Origin: CAVTJL01 sp963735065
GTDB lineage: Bacteria; Pseudomonadota; Alphaproteobacteria; Geminicoccales; Geminicoccaceae
NCBI GenBank assembly: GCA_963735065.1
Contig: CAVTJL010000001.1
Span: 744,001 to 808,000, forward strand
Length of the DNA stretch: 64,000 bases
Direction of reading: 5' to 3'
Positions 17,694-26,666 of this stretch are shown here, piece after piece; position 1 is the stretch's first letter, and the number at the start of each line of letters is the position of its first letter. The notes beneath the pieces are model-generated. The model searched no databases. It was given only the letters and a program-made list of their open reading frames with translations, and was not told the DNA's origin. The position numbers and the translations under genes were made by a program.

Positions 17694-19073
17694 TCAGCCG
17701 CCCTCGTACAAGAAACGGCGGTCGTGGCTCTCGTCGTAGGCGGGGTTGTCCCAGCCGATCATCTTGCCGGGATTGAGCAGGCCCTTCGGATCGGCCTCGC
17801 GCTTGAAGGCGAGCTGCAGGGCGTCGACCTTCTTCATGCCGCCGCCCTCGAGCGTGTACTCGTGCGGATTGAAGATCGGGCAGCCGCTCTTGTTGTGCTC
17901 CTCGATGATCTCGAGCAGGCGCTCGTCCGTGGTGTAGCGGACGAGCTGCAGCCCGAAGCAGGCGATCTGGCCGCCGAAGCGCACGAACTCGAGATGCATC
18001 GGCACCTCGTCGCCGAGCCTTTTCGACATGTGCTCGACGCGCTCGAGATGCCCGGGCGGCGGAAAGAGGGTCTGCAGGTAGGTGATGGTGCGGTCGTGCT
18101 TGAGCGCGTGCAGCGTGGTGTGGTTCCAGCTGTACTCGAAGAGCGGCAGCTCGCCCGCCGGCCGCTCGTCGAGGAAGCCTTCGTGGGCCACGCGCGCCGG
18201 CCAGCCCTCCATCAGGTCGCGGAGCGCATCGAGCGCTATGTCGGCCACCATGAGCAGCACGACGCTTTCCTCGGGCGCCACCTGATCGCCAAAGAGAAAA
18301 GTGTGGGGCACAGGAGCGGCGATCACGGTGACGAGCTTCTTCAGGATGGCGTCCTCGCGCGCCAGCGCGTCGGCGAAGCGGGCGGCCGTCATGAAGTCCG
18401 GGAAAGCAACCAAAAGCTCGGCCCAGCGCCAGGCCGGCGCCAGCGGCATCTCGAGCTCGGTGATGACGCCATTGGTGCCGTAGGCGTGGTTCACCTTCTG
18501 GATGTCGGCACCCTCGAGCTCGAGCAGGCGCGGCTCCGCCTCCATCGTGACGACGCGGGCACCCAGGATGTTGCCGCGATCGCGCAGGAGCCCCCAGGTG
18601 ATCGAGCCGATGCCGGAGCTGCCGCCGGCGATGTAGCCGCCGATCGTGCCGGTCTTGTGGGTCGAGGGATGGAGGCGCAGCTCCTGGCGCGAATGGGCGA
18701 TGCAGGCGGCATCGACATCGGCGATCTTGCGCCCGGCCTCCACCCGCACGCGGCCGGGGCCGATGGCCTTGATGGCGGTCATCTCCGACAGGTCGAGCAC
18801 GATGCCGCCCCTGAGCGGCATGGCCTGGCCATAATTGCCCGTGCCGCCGCCGCGCACGGTGACCGGCACCTCGTGGGCGTGGGCCAGCGCCAGCGTGCGC
18901 ACCACCTCGGCCTCGCCCCGCGGCGTCACCACGGCGTCGGCGGTGACACCGTCCAGCGCGCGCTTCAGGATCGGGCTGTACCAGTAGAAGTCGCGCGAGC
19001 GGCGCCGGACGCGCTGCGGCTGCGTCTCGACGGGGATGTCGCCCAGCTCGCCCAGGAGCCTCTCGATCGTCAT
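17694..19073 (-). CDS. FAD-binding oxidase (VAO/PCMH fold)
   Basis: Flavin oxidase/dehydrogenase of the GlcD-like group, 459 residues. The PCMH FAD domain shows TVRGGGTGNYGQAMPL at about residue 92, then THKTGTIGGYIAGGSSGIGS around 142-161 and the YGTNGVITELEMPLAP strand. The C-terminus NPGKMIGWDNPAYDESHD is the usual flavin-contacting end. No covalent-flavin His/Cys pair is obvious. It leads into no downstream enzyme and sits behind the PPOX flavoprotein and amidohydrolase genes on the same strand, probably as one operon. Substrate unknown; 2-hydroxyacids are the commonest in this group. Confidence 0.85.
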   Translation of the reverse strand: MTIERLLGELGDIPVETQPQRVRRRSRDFYWYSPILKRALDGVTADAVVTPRGEAEVVRTLALAHAHEVPVTVRGGGTGNYGQAMPLRGGIVLDLSEMTAIKAIGPGRVRVEAGRKIADVDAACIAHSRQELRLHPSTHKTGTIGGYIAGGSSGIGSITWGLLRDRGNILGARVVTMEAEPRLLELEGADIQKVNHAYGTNGVITELEMPLAPAWRWAELLVAFPDFMTAARFADALAREDAILKKLVTVIAAPVPHTFLFGDQVAPEESVVLLMVADIALDALRDLMEGWPARVAHEGFLDERPAGELPLFEYSWNHTTLHALKHDRTITYLQTLFPPPGHLERVEHMSKRLGDEVPMHLEFVRFGGQIACFGLQLVRYTTDERLLEIIEEHNKSGCPIFNPHEYTLEGGGMKKVDALQLAFKREADPKGLLNPGKMIGWDNPAYDESHDRRFLYEGG

Positions 19074-19099
19074 GCAGCCTCGCCTCTCGACCCGCGCCG

Positions 19100-19726
19100 T
19101 CAGTAAAGCGTCTCGCGCAGGCGCGCGGGTGCTGCCCGGTCATACTCCTCGCCACCCAGGCGCCGCTCGCTGACCGCTGCCAGGATGGTCCCGGCACTCG
19201 GCAGCGCGCTGCGCTCGACCCGGCTCTCGGGGTTCCAGAGCCCGGAGCGGATCAGGGCCTTGGCGCACTGGAAGTAGACCGTCTCGACCGTGATCACGAG
19301 CACCGAGCGCGGCGGCTTGCCCTGCATGACGAAGCGCTCGAGCAGGTCGGGACGGACGGAGATCGCGGCCCGCCCGTTGACCCGAAGCGTCTCGCCGACG
19401 CCGGGGATGAGGAACAGAAGCGCCACGCGGGGGTCCGCCACGATGTTCCTGAGGCTGTCGAGCCGGTTGTTGCCGCGCCGATCCGGCAGGAGGAGGGTGC
19501 GCTCGTCCTCGACCACGACGAAGCCCGGCCCGTCGCCGCGCGGCGAGGCGTCGAGCCCGTCCGGGCCGCTGGTCGCCAGGACGACGAAGGGCGAGGCCTC
19601 GATCAGCGCGCGGTAGACCGGGTGGACATGGTCCACCTCCTTGGCGATGGAGGGCGGGGAGGCCGCGCCGTAGAGCCGCTCGAGGGTCTCGAGCTCGGTG
19701 ACGAGATGGGGGTCGGCGCTGCTCAT
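19100..19726 (-). CDS. FMN-dependent PPOX-type flavoprotein (MSMEG_1061-like)
   Basis: Split-barrel flavoprotein of the pyridoxamine-phosphate-oxidase-like superfamily, 208 residues. The core contains FVVLATSGPDGLDASPRGD and DRRGNNRLDSLRNIVADPRV, then LRVNGRAAIS, the pattern of the MSMEG_1061 group. Start at ATG 19726, whose ATGA overlaps the stop of the upstream amidohydrolase and follows GGAGAAG, so it is translationally coupled. Function of this group is not established; a reductase or an F420/FMN-dependent detoxification role is possible. Confidence 0.85.
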   Translation of the reverse strand: MSSADPHLVTELETLERLYGAASPPSIAKEVDHVHPVYRALIEASPFVVLATSGPDGLDASPRGDGPGFVVVEDERTLLLPDRRGNNRLDSLRNIVADPRVALLFLIPGVGETLRVNGRAAISVRPDLLERFVMQGKPPRSVLVITVETVYFQCAKALIRSGLWNPESRVERSALPSAGTILAAVSERRLGGEEYDRAAPARLRETLY

Positions 19727-21048
19727 GCTCTTCTCCATTCTGCCGGGCCGACGACGCCGTCGAGCTCGGCATAGTCGGGCGGCGCGGTATCGATGCGCCG
19801 CCCGCCGCGCAACACGACGCGCCCGGTCTCGGGCCGCGACAGGATCTCGCTGTAGCTGCGTCCGCGATAGACGAGAAGGTCGGCCGCGGCACCGGCGGCG
19901 ATGCGTCCCATGCGCTCGAGGCCCATGATGCAGGCGGGCGTGCCGGTGACCGCCAGGGGCCAGTCGCCCACGGGATGGTCGAGATGGGCGATGCGCGCGG
20001 CCTCGCGGAAGACCTCGTGCAGGTCGAGATCGCCATAGGCATAGAAGGGGTCGCGGCAATTGTCGCTCGCCACCGCCACCTCGATGCCGCGCGCGCGCAT
20101 CTCGTGCAGCAGGGTGACGCCACGCCAGCGCGGCGTGCGGCCGGCCTCGCGGTCCTGCAGGTACATGTTGCACATGGGCAGCGAGACGACGGCGATGCCG
20201 GCCTCGGCCACGAGGTCGAGCGTGCGGTCGACCTCGCTCGCCTCCTGCCGCGCCAGCGAGCAGCAATGGCCGGCCACGATCCGCCGCTCGAAGCCGTTGC
20301 GGATGGCGGCCTCGGCCAGAAGACGGAGCGTGCGCGCCCCCGGGTCCTTCGTCTCGTCGATGTGGCAGTCGATCTCGAGGCCGCGGTCGGCGGCGAGGCG
20401 AAAGAATCGGTCGAGCTCGGCCTCGATGCCCGGCTGCATCATCGGCACGAGGCCCAGAATACCGCCATGCTCGGCGACGCGGTCGGCGAGGCGCAGGCCG
20501 ACCTCGCCCGCATAGTGCTCGATCATCGCGAGGCTCACCGCCTGCAGCTCGATGCGGCCGGCCCAGGCGTCGCGCAGCTCGGCAAAGACCGGCCAGGAGA
20601 CGGCGTCCTGCGGGGCGATCGAGTCGAGATGGGTGCGGATGGCGCGCGTGCCGTGCGCCCAGGCGCAGCGCAGCCCGAACTCGAAGCGGGCGCGCACGTC
20701 CGCAGCACTCCAATGGGCGATGCGGTCGGCGCGGACCGTCTCGAGCGCGCCCATGAAGGTGCCGTCGGGGTTGGGCGCGCGCGGCCAGATGAAGCCCTTG
20801 TCGAGGTGGGTGTGGAGGTCGATCGGGCACGGCCAGACCATCCGGCCCGCGAGATCGAGGCCGCTCGAGGCGGGGCCGGAGGCCTGGATCGCGGCGATGC
20901 GGCCCTCCTCGATGACGAGGTCGAGGAGCATGAGGCCGGTGGCGTCCGCGACCGCCCCGGGCGGCGCCGTGTCGACGAGGCAGGCCGGCACGCTGGCGCG
21001 GGCGAGGGTGAAGCTGGGCTCGCCCAGGGCATCCAGAGGATCGGTCAT
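19723..21048 (-). CDS. Cytosine-deaminase-like amidohydrolase
   Basis: Metal-dependent amidohydrolase of the CodA branch, 441 residues. Metal and catalytic positions appear in order: HTHLDKG (about residue 80), the His/Glu pair in CHIDETKD, GHCCSLARQ, and SDNCRDPFYAYGD, the last matching the Asp that binds the metal in CodA. It should hydrolyse an amino or amide bond on a heterocycle. Given the cyanuric-acid block 6 kb away and a creatininase-family gene next door, an N-heterocycle substrate other than cytosine is quite possible (inference). ATG 21048; divergent from the creatininase gene with 68 bases between. Confidence 0.82.
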   Translation of the reverse strand: MTDPLDALGEPSFTLARASVPACLVDTAPPGAVADATGLMLLDLVIEEGRIAAIQASGPASSGLDLAGRMVWPCPIDLHTHLDKGFIWPRAPNPDGTFMGALETVRADRIAHWSAADVRARFEFGLRCAWAHGTRAIRTHLDSIAPQDAVSWPVFAELRDAWAGRIELQAVSLAMIEHYAGEVGLRLADRVAEHGGILGLVPMMQPGIEAELDRFFRLAADRGLEIDCHIDETKDPGARTLRLLAEAAIRNGFERRIVAGHCCSLARQEASEVDRTLDLVAEAGIAVVSLPMCNMYLQDREAGRTPRWRGVTLLHEMRARGIEVAVASDNCRDPFYAYGDLDLHEVFREAARIAHLDHPVGDWPLAVTGTPACIMGLERMGRIAAGAAADLLVYRGRSYSEILSRPETGRVVLRGGRRIDTAPPDYAELDGVVGPAEWRRA

Positions 21049-21116
21049 CGCGCGGCCTCGGCGGTTGCTGATCTGCCTGCTAAGCAAAGAGCATACCCGG
21101 CCGCAAGGAGAGAGCG

Positions 21117-21929
21117 ATGACGGCGCCCAGGCGCTATTGGCACGAGCTGGCGAGCCCCGACTTCGCTGGGCTGGACGCCGAGCGGACGGTGGCCCTCTTG
21201 CCCGTGGGTGCGATCGAGCAGCACGGGCCGCATCTGCCCGTGATGGTCGATGCCTGCATCAATCAGGGCATCGTGAGCCGCGCCGTTGAGCTGATGCCCG
21301 AGGCGCTGCCGGCGCTGGTCCTGCCGATGAGCTGGGTGGGGCGGAGCGAGGAGCATGTGGACTATGCGGGCACGCTGACCCACACGGCCGAGACGCTGAT
21401 CCGAATGTGGTACGAGATCGGCGCCTCCGTCGCCCGGGCCGGCGTAAGAAAGCTCCTGATCCTGAACAGCCATGGCGGGCAGATCCAGGTGATGCAGATC
21501 GTGGCCCGGCAGCTCAGGATCGACCACGACATGCTCGTGGCCTCGCTGTCCTGGGGCCAGCTGGGCCTGCCCCCGGGGCTGGTCGACCCGGAGGAGCAGC
21601 GCCACGGCATTCATGCGGGCGAGGTCGAGACCGCGATGATGCTGGCGCTGAGGCCCGATCTCGTGCGCATGGAGCAGGCTCGGGACTTCGTGCCGCTCGG
21701 CAAGCGCGCCGCCAACGACTTTCCCATTCTGATGGGGCTGGGTGCGGCGGGCTTCGGCTGGCAGGCGCAGGACCTGCACGAGGCGGGGGCCGCCGGCGAC
21801 GCCACACGCGGCACCGCCGAGACGGGCCGGGCGATCCTCGATCATGTGGCCGGGCGCCTCGTGGCCCTGCTCGAGGAGATGACGCGCTATCCGCTCTCCA
21901 ACCTCAAGGACGGGCCCCTCGCGCGCTGA
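21117..21929 (+). CDS. Creatininase-family amidohydrolase
   Basis: Dinuclear-metal hydrolase, 270 residues. The family signatures are LLPVGAIEQHGPHLPVMVDA near residue 25 (Glu/His metal ligands), ILNSHGGQIQVMQ near 120 and GIHAGEVETAMML near 165. The family hydrolyses cyclic or formyl amides (creatinine, scyllo-inosose lactam, pyrimidine formamides), so the exact substrate is open. ATG 21117 after AAGGAGAGAGCG. It stands alone on the plus strand between two minus-strand operons. Confidence 0.88.
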   Translation: MTAPRRYWHELASPDFAGLDAERTVALLPVGAIEQHGPHLPVMVDACINQGIVSRAVELMPEALPALVLPMSWVGRSEEHVDYAGTLTHTAETLIRMWYEIGASVARAGVRKLLILNSHGGQIQVMQIVARQLRIDHDMLVASLSWGQLGLPPGLVDPEEQRHGIHAGEVETAMMLALRPDLVRMEQARDFVPLGKRAANDFPILMGLGAAGFGWQAQDLHEAGAAGDATRGTAETGRAILDHVAGRLVALLEEMTRYPLSNLKDGPLAR

Positions 21930-21944
21930 GCCGTCGCCGGGCAC

Positions 21945-22505
21945 CTACTGGAAGAGCCAGTAGCTCGTGGGATCGTCCGGGCATTCCCGCGGGCCGCATT
22001 CGACGTAGGTGCTGACGACGCAGAGCGTCGTCATGACGATGAGCGCCGCCGCCGCGAGCTCGACCCAGCGGGGCGGCGTCGGCACGACCGAGCCGGGGGA
22101 GGCGAACTGGCCCTCGAGCAGCAGCATCACCGCCACCGCCGCGATGGCGAGGAGAAAGAAGATCAGGCACCAGGTGTAGAGGTGCAGGCCAAGGAAGGGT
22201 GCCCCGTAGGCGCCGCTGCCGGGCACGATGTGCAGCAGCACCTGGCGCCCCGCGGCAGCGGCGCCGAAGAGGGCGCCGATCAGCACGAGGCCGTAGTGGA
22301 GCGGCCTGGGCCCGCAGCGGATGTTGAGGATGAGGCCGAAGCCGGTGGCGACGAGACCCACCCGCTGGAGCAGACAGAGCGGGCAGGGCAGCTCGCCCAG
22401 CACGAGCTGAAGGATGTGGGCCAGGAGCAGCACGAAGGCGAGGCCCAGGGCGCCGGCGCCGTTGAGCGCCAGGGCGATGGCGGTCGCGTCCGGGCGCGCC
22501 CTCAC
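21945..22505 (-). CDS. DsbB-like disulfide bond formation protein
   Basis: Four-helix inner-membrane quinone-linked thiol oxidase that reoxidises DsbA-type proteins. The first redox pair is PCPLC (Cys 41 and 44) at the end of the first helix. The usual second pair in the second periplasmic loop is not present in the E. coli arrangement; instead two cysteines lie near the C-terminus (CGPREC, 170 and 175). GTG 22505 overlaps the small upstream gene by four bases (GTGA). 186 residues. The reading frame upstream to 22610 is an antisense shadow of the small gene. Confidence 0.82.
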   Translation of the reverse strand: MRARPDATAIALALNGAGALGLAFVLLLAHILQLVLGELPCPLCLLQRVGLVATGFGLILNIRCGPRPLHYGLVLIGALFGAAAAGRQVLLHIVPGSGAYGAPFLGLHLYTWCLIFFLLAIAAVAVMLLLEGQFASPGSVVPTPPRWVELAAAALIVMTTLCVVSTYVECGPRECPDDPTSYWLFQ

Positions 22506-22657
22506 AGCTGGATCCCCAGCGGGTCGGTCATGTGATGGCCGAGCCAGAGGAAGGCCACGACGGTGGCGAGCGCGAAGCAGCCGAGCGCCACCCGGCGCCA
22601 GCGCATCCAACCCGCCAGCATACCCAGCAGGTAGACAAGGAAGATCGCGGTGGTCAC
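22502..22657 (-). CDS. Small membrane protein, DUF5993-like, coupled to DsbB
   Basis: A 51-residue gene. GTG 22657 follows GGGGGAGG by nine bases. The peptide has two hydrophobic helices (TTAIFLVYLLGMLAGW and VALGCFALATVVAFLWL) and ends HHMTDPLGIQL, the terminal signature of the DUF5993 family that is commonly found beside DsbB-like genes. Its stop overlaps the DsbB GTG in GTGA. Most likely a partner or stabiliser of the DsbB-like oxidase; the family has no proven biochemical function that I know of. Confidence 0.78.
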   Translation of the reverse strand: MTTAIFLVYLLGMLAGWMRWRRVALGCFALATVVAFLWLGHHMTDPLGIQL

Positions 22658-22804
22658 GCGGACAAGCCTCCCCCGAAGCCCTTGTGTCTCACCCTAGAGG
22701 GCTGGACGGTCGGGCGGAAGCGCCGTTGACGGGATGGAGACGGTCGCCCGTTGACCTGCCGCCCGCGCTGGCCAAGATACGCCGGTCCTACGGAGGGTCA
22801 GGCC

Positions 22805-23566
22805 ATGGATCTCGGACTGAAGGGCCTGCGGGCCATCGTGACCGGCGGCACGAAAGGCATCGGCCGGAGCATCGTCGACCTGCTCGCCGAGGAGGGCTGC
22901 GACGTGGGCTTGTGCGCCCGCGACGCCGACGAGGTCGCCGAGACCGTGAAGGCGGTCGAGGCCAAGGGTGTGAAAGCGTTCGGCGGCGCCCTCGACGTGG
23001 CCGACAAGCCGGCCCTCGAGGGTTGGGTCGTGGCGGCCGCCGACGCGCTGGGCGGCATCGACATCGTCGTCGCGAACGTCAGCGCCCTGGCCGGCGAGGG
23101 CGACGAGGAGGCCTGGAAGAAGCAGTTCGAGGTCGACATCATGCACACGGTCCGGACCGTGAATGCGGCGATGCCCTCGCTCGAGAAGTCGAAGGCGCCC
23201 TCGATCACCGTGATCTCGAGCGTCTCGGGCCGGGAGGTGGATGCCTTCGCGGGCTCCTACGGTGCCACCAAGGCAGCGCTCATCCACTATGCCCACGGCC
23301 TGGCCGTGCAGCTGGCGCCCAAGATGATCCGGGTGAACAGCGTCTCGCCCGGCAATGTCTACTTCAAGCCCGGCATCTGGGCCTGGATCGAGGAGAACAA
23401 CCCCGACCTCTTCAACGCGGCGCTGGCCCTCAACCCGACCGGGCGGATGGCCAAGCCAGAGGAGATCGCGCGGGGTGCGGTGTTCCTCGCGAGCCCGGCC
23501 TCGAGCTTCACGACCGGCACGAACCTCGTGATCGACGGCGCCCTGACGAAGGGCGTGCAGCTCTAG
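22805..23566 (+). CDS. Short-chain dehydrogenase/reductase
   Basis: NAD(P)-dependent classical SDR, 253 residues. The Rossmann glycine motif is VTGGTKGIGRS (about residue 12). The conserved NVSALAG segment is near 91. The catalytic Ser and the YxxxK pair lie in ISSVSGREVDAFAGSYGATK (about 140-159). The C-terminal TTGTNLVIDGALTKG is standard. ATG 22805 follows CGGAGGG. It is not in an obvious operon and the substrate is unpredictable. Confidence 0.9.
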   Translation: MDLGLKGLRAIVTGGTKGIGRSIVDLLAEEGCDVGLCARDADEVAETVKAVEAKGVKAFGGALDVADKPALEGWVVAAADALGGIDIVVANVSALAGEGDEEAWKKQFEVDIMHTVRTVNAAMPSLEKSKAPSITVISSVSGREVDAFAGSYGATKAALIHYAHGLAVQLAPKMIRVNSVSPGNVYFKPGIWAWIEENNPDLFNAALALNPTGRMAKPEEIARGAVFLASPASSFTTGTNLVIDGALTKGVQL

Positions 23567-23578
23567 CCCGGCGAAGCG

Positions 23579-24232
23579 TCAGGCGGCGGGCCGCTCCCGC
23601 CGCTTCACCTTCTGCGCCAGGCGCTCGCGACGTCGGCGCTGCTGGCGGTTGGGCGGCGTCGGCTCGGCTGGCGAGGGCGCCTCGCTGGGTTCGTTTCGCA
23701 CCCACGCGGTTGTCGCGCGGGCCAATGGCTCGCCGGGCTGCGCTTCCGGCCGCGGGTCGATGTCCGCCACCTCGGCCGCCGGGGCGGCGAGCGGCCTTGT
23801 CTGCAGGGCCGAGAGGCGGGCGAGGGCCCGATCGAGGTCGCGCTGGATGCGGCCGATGTAGCGCAGGAGCGTGCCCAGCGCCCGCACCGAGTCCATGCCG
23901 GGCAGGAGCGATCCGTCCTCCTTCTCCTCGAGCATGGCGCCCACGATGCGCGCCTCGAGCCGGTCGGCCCGCTGGCGGCGCCAAAGACCCTTCGCCGCCT
24001 CCCGCGCCTCCGCCTCCTCGAGCGCGTCGCGCGGAGCCAGATCGGCCAGGACCGCGTCGGCGAACGCCTGGAACTCCTCCGGATCCTCGTCGGGCAGGAG
24101 GGCGAAGCGCCTGCCGGAGAGGCCGTGGCGCGTGGCGTTCAGGGCGGCCCGCGCCTTGCCTTCCGGCGTCACAGGGCCTCGGGACAGGGAGCCGTTGAGG
24201 CGCGCCCGGGCGGCGCGGTCGCTGCTCGTCAT
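23579..24232 (-). CDS. Hypothetical protein of the NATRHGL-motif family
   Basis: Charged, mostly helical protein of 217 residues. The N-terminal motif LSRGPVTPEGKARAALNATR followed by HGLSG occurs in many small hypothetical proteins of proteobacteria and planctomycetes that have no assigned function. The middle is a predicted helical bundle, and the C-terminus is Arg/Lys-rich (NRQQRRRRERLAQKVKRRER), which suggests nucleic-acid contact. ATG 24232; an upstream extension to 24301 is open but less likely. Confidence 0.7.
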   Translation of the reverse strand: MTSSDRAARARLNGSLSRGPVTPEGKARAALNATRHGLSGRRFALLPDEDPEEFQAFADAVLADLAPRDALEEAEAREAAKGLWRRQRADRLEARIVGAMLEEKEDGSLLPGMDSVRALGTLLRYIGRIQRDLDRALARLSALQTRPLAAPAAEVADIDPRPEAQPGEPLARATTAWVRNEPSEAPSPAEPTPPNRQQRRRRERLAQKVKRRERPAA

Positions 24233-24436
24233 GGCGATGATCCGTCTGGCTATTCTACCTGGGCGAGAGTATCCGATGCTAGGATGAAATGCCACAATCA
24301 TGGCACGCTCGGCGCTCTAGCGGAGAGAGGAGCGGCCAGCTACGCTCCGAAAGCGACCGGAAGACGGTTGAGATCGCCTGTCGATCCATGCGGCCGGCAT
24401 GACGTCGTGGGCTCCATGCCAGGACGCGGAGAGACG

Positions 24437-25252
24437 ATGAAGCAGCTCATCAAGTCGATGCTCGGCTCCTACTACACGCCGAAGATGAAGCATCTGAAGC
24501 GGCGGATGGAGGTGCGCTATCTCGGCAAGGGCGAGCCCGAGCTGGCCCTGCTGCCGCGTCTCGTCGATCCGGGCAAGGTGGCGATCGACATCGGGGCCAA
24601 TATCGGCGACTTTCTCGACGTGCTCGCGCGTCATGCCAGCCGGGCGATCGCCTTCGAGCCGAACCCGGTGTGCCTCGCCCATCTGCGCGCGATCAAGCTG
24701 GAGCACTGCGAGATCGTCGATATCGCACTCTCCGACAGCAGCGGCACGGCGATGCTCAAGGTGCCGGTCGAGGCCGCCGAGGTGACCGGGCTCGGCACCA
24801 TCGCGGCCGCCAACAACCCGGTCACCGGGGCCGAATCGAGACTGTGCACCCACGAGGTGAGAACGGCGCGCCTCGACGAGGTGATCGGCGAGCATCTGCG
24901 CCCCGGCGAGACGATCGGCTTCATCAAGCTCGACGTGGAGGGGCACGAGCACGCCGTGCTCGAGGGTGCCAAGGCGACGATCGAGAAGCACCGGCCCATC
25001 GTGATGGTCGAGACCGAGTATCGTCACGGGGCGCCGGTGCCCGCCATCTTCGAGCTTTTCGCCGAGCGTGACTACGAGGCGCGGGTCCTGCTGCGGGGCC
25101 GAATGGAGCCCGCCGACGCCCAGCGCCTCGCCGAGCTGCAGAAAGGCGTCGCGGTCGGCGACATCGTCAAGGACACCCACGACAGCAGCTACGTCAACAA
25201 TGTCTGGTTCGTGCCGCGGGAACGGCTGGGCATGCTGACGACGCTGGGATGA
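24437..25252 (+). CDS. FkbM-family methyltransferase
   Basis: S-adenosylmethionine-dependent methyltransferase, 271 residues. The SAM motif AIDIGANIGDF is at about residue 55, with AIAFEPNP, then the FkbM-type FIKLDVEGHEHAVLEGA at about 160-176 and VMVETEYRH. FkbM enzymes often O-methylate sugars of surface polysaccharides. Six bases separate it from an O-antigen ligase gene, supporting that role here. ATG 24437 follows GGAGAG. Confidence 0.88.
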   Translation: MKQLIKSMLGSYYTPKMKHLKRRMEVRYLGKGEPELALLPRLVDPGKVAIDIGANIGDFLDVLARHASRAIAFEPNPVCLAHLRAIKLEHCEIVDIALSDSSGTAMLKVPVEAAEVTGLGTIAAANNPVTGAESRLCTHEVRTARLDEVIGEHLRPGETIGFIKLDVEGHEHAVLEGAKATIEKHRPIVMVETEYRHGAPVPAIFELFAERDYEARVLLRGRMEPADAQRLAELQKGVAVGDIVKDTHDSSYVNNVWFVPRERLGMLTTLG

Positions 25253-25258
25253 GGCGGC

Positions 25259-26650
25259 ATGGCGCAGCTGGGCCTGCCATGGACGGCTGAGACCGTCGCA
25301 CCTCCCCGGCAGCACCGTTTCGACCTCGCGATGCAGCGGGAGCTCGCGGCCAGGCTCGCGAGTGTCCTCGTGATGGTCTTCTTCGCGCTCTACCTGATCG
25401 GCGACCACCCCTTCGCGACGAGCGCCGTGAGCAAGGCCGCGGCGACCGAGAGCGGGAGCATGCTGAACCGGCTCCTGATCTTCGGCACGTTCGGCGCCGC
25501 GCTGTTCCTGGCGATGGTCCGGGTGGGCCGCGTGATCGAGCTTGCGATCGCCGGGATGATCGGCGGCCTGATCGTCGCCTGGTCGCTCACGAGCCATCTC
25601 TGGGCCACCTTCCCGGACCTCTCCTTCAGGCGCGGCATCGCCTATCTCATCGTCTACCTCACGCTGCTCTGCCTCGTCGCGATCGCCCGCTCGACGGCGT
25701 CCGTGTTCCGCGCGCTCACGGCCGTCTTCGTGCTGATCACGCTTCTCAACATCTTCGTCATGGTGGCGATGCCGGCGGTGAGCTGGACGCCCATCGGCGA
25801 GAGCGGGATCTTCGATGCCAAGAACTCGGCGGGGACGATGGCGATGCTGACCGCCGTCATGCTCGGCACCTCGCTCTTCATGGCGGAGCACCGCTGGACG
25901 CGGCTGCCCCTCATCCTCGTCTATGTGCTCGCCTGGTACTTCCTGATCGTGACGCGCTCGAAGACCAGCATCGGCGTCGCCGCCGTGATGAGCGTGGCTG
26001 GGCCCCTTCTCTACCTCGTCCTGAAGCAGAGCCGCGGCGTGCGGCTGCTGACGCTGCTCGCGGCGATCGCGGTGACGCTCGGCGCCGTGGTCATCGGCTC
26101 CGCCAGCGGCATCACCGAAAAGGAGGTGACGCTGGCCATGTTCGGCGACCTCACCTTCAGCCTGAGGACGCCGATCTGGGCGGCTGTGGTCCGCACCATC
26201 GCCGAGCGACCGTGGATCGGTCACGGGTTCGGCTCGTTCTGGGACGTGGGCCTCAGGCTCAACCCGCTCAATGCGCCCTGGAACGAGTTCTTCATGAACG
26301 CCCAGGTGATCAACACCGCCCACGACGGCTATCTCGACCAGCTCCTGCAGACGGGCATCGTGGGCTTCTCGCTGGGCCTTCTCGCGATCGCGCGATGCCT
26401 CTACGCGCTGCAGAGCGCTGCCGCAGCGACGAAGGACCGCTTCGAGCGCGTGGCGCTGACGGGCCTCCTTTGCCTCGCGATCTGCATCGTCCTCAACAAC
26501 CTGCTCGAGAGCTACCTCTTCCGTCCCGGCGACGGCATCGGCTTCCTGTTCCTTCTCATCATGCTGCTGGCCGAGAGGGCGAAGCTGGACCTCAGGCACG
26601 AGCGGAGGCAGCAGACGATCGAGGCAGCCCGTGGACCCGCCGGGGCCTGA
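25259..26650 (+). CDS. O-antigen ligase/polymerase family membrane protein
   Basis: Polytopic inner-membrane protein of 463 residues with about eleven helices and one large periplasmic loop near residues 290-350, containing GHGFGSFWDVG and NTAHDGYLDQLLQTGI. The His/Asp motif in that loop is typical of the Wzy_C (PF04932) family, which transfers or polymerises O-antigen or exopolysaccharide repeat units. It pairs with the FkbM methyltransferase just upstream; no other polysaccharide gene adjoins. Confidence 0.85.
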   Translation: MAQLGLPWTAETVAPPRQHRFDLAMQRELAARLASVLVMVFFALYLIGDHPFATSAVSKAAATESGSMLNRLLIFGTFGAALFLAMVRVGRVIELAIAGMIGGLIVAWSLTSHLWATFPDLSFRRGIAYLIVYLTLLCLVAIARSTASVFRALTAVFVLITLLNIFVMVAMPAVSWTPIGESGIFDAKNSAGTMAMLTAVMLGTSLFMAEHRWTRLPLILVYVLAWYFLIVTRSKTSIGVAAVMSVAGPLLYLVLKQSRGVRLLTLLAAIAVTLGAVVIGSASGITEKEVTLAMFGDLTFSLRTPIWAAVVRTIAERPWIGHGFGSFWDVGLRLNPLNAPWNEFFMNAQVINTAHDGYLDQLLQTGIVGFSLGLLAIARCLYALQSAAAATKDRFERVALTGLLCLAICIVLNNLLESYLFRPGDGIGFLFLLIMLLAERAKLDLRHERRQQTIEAARGPAGA

Positions 26651-26666
26651 GGATCGCGGCCTTGTC

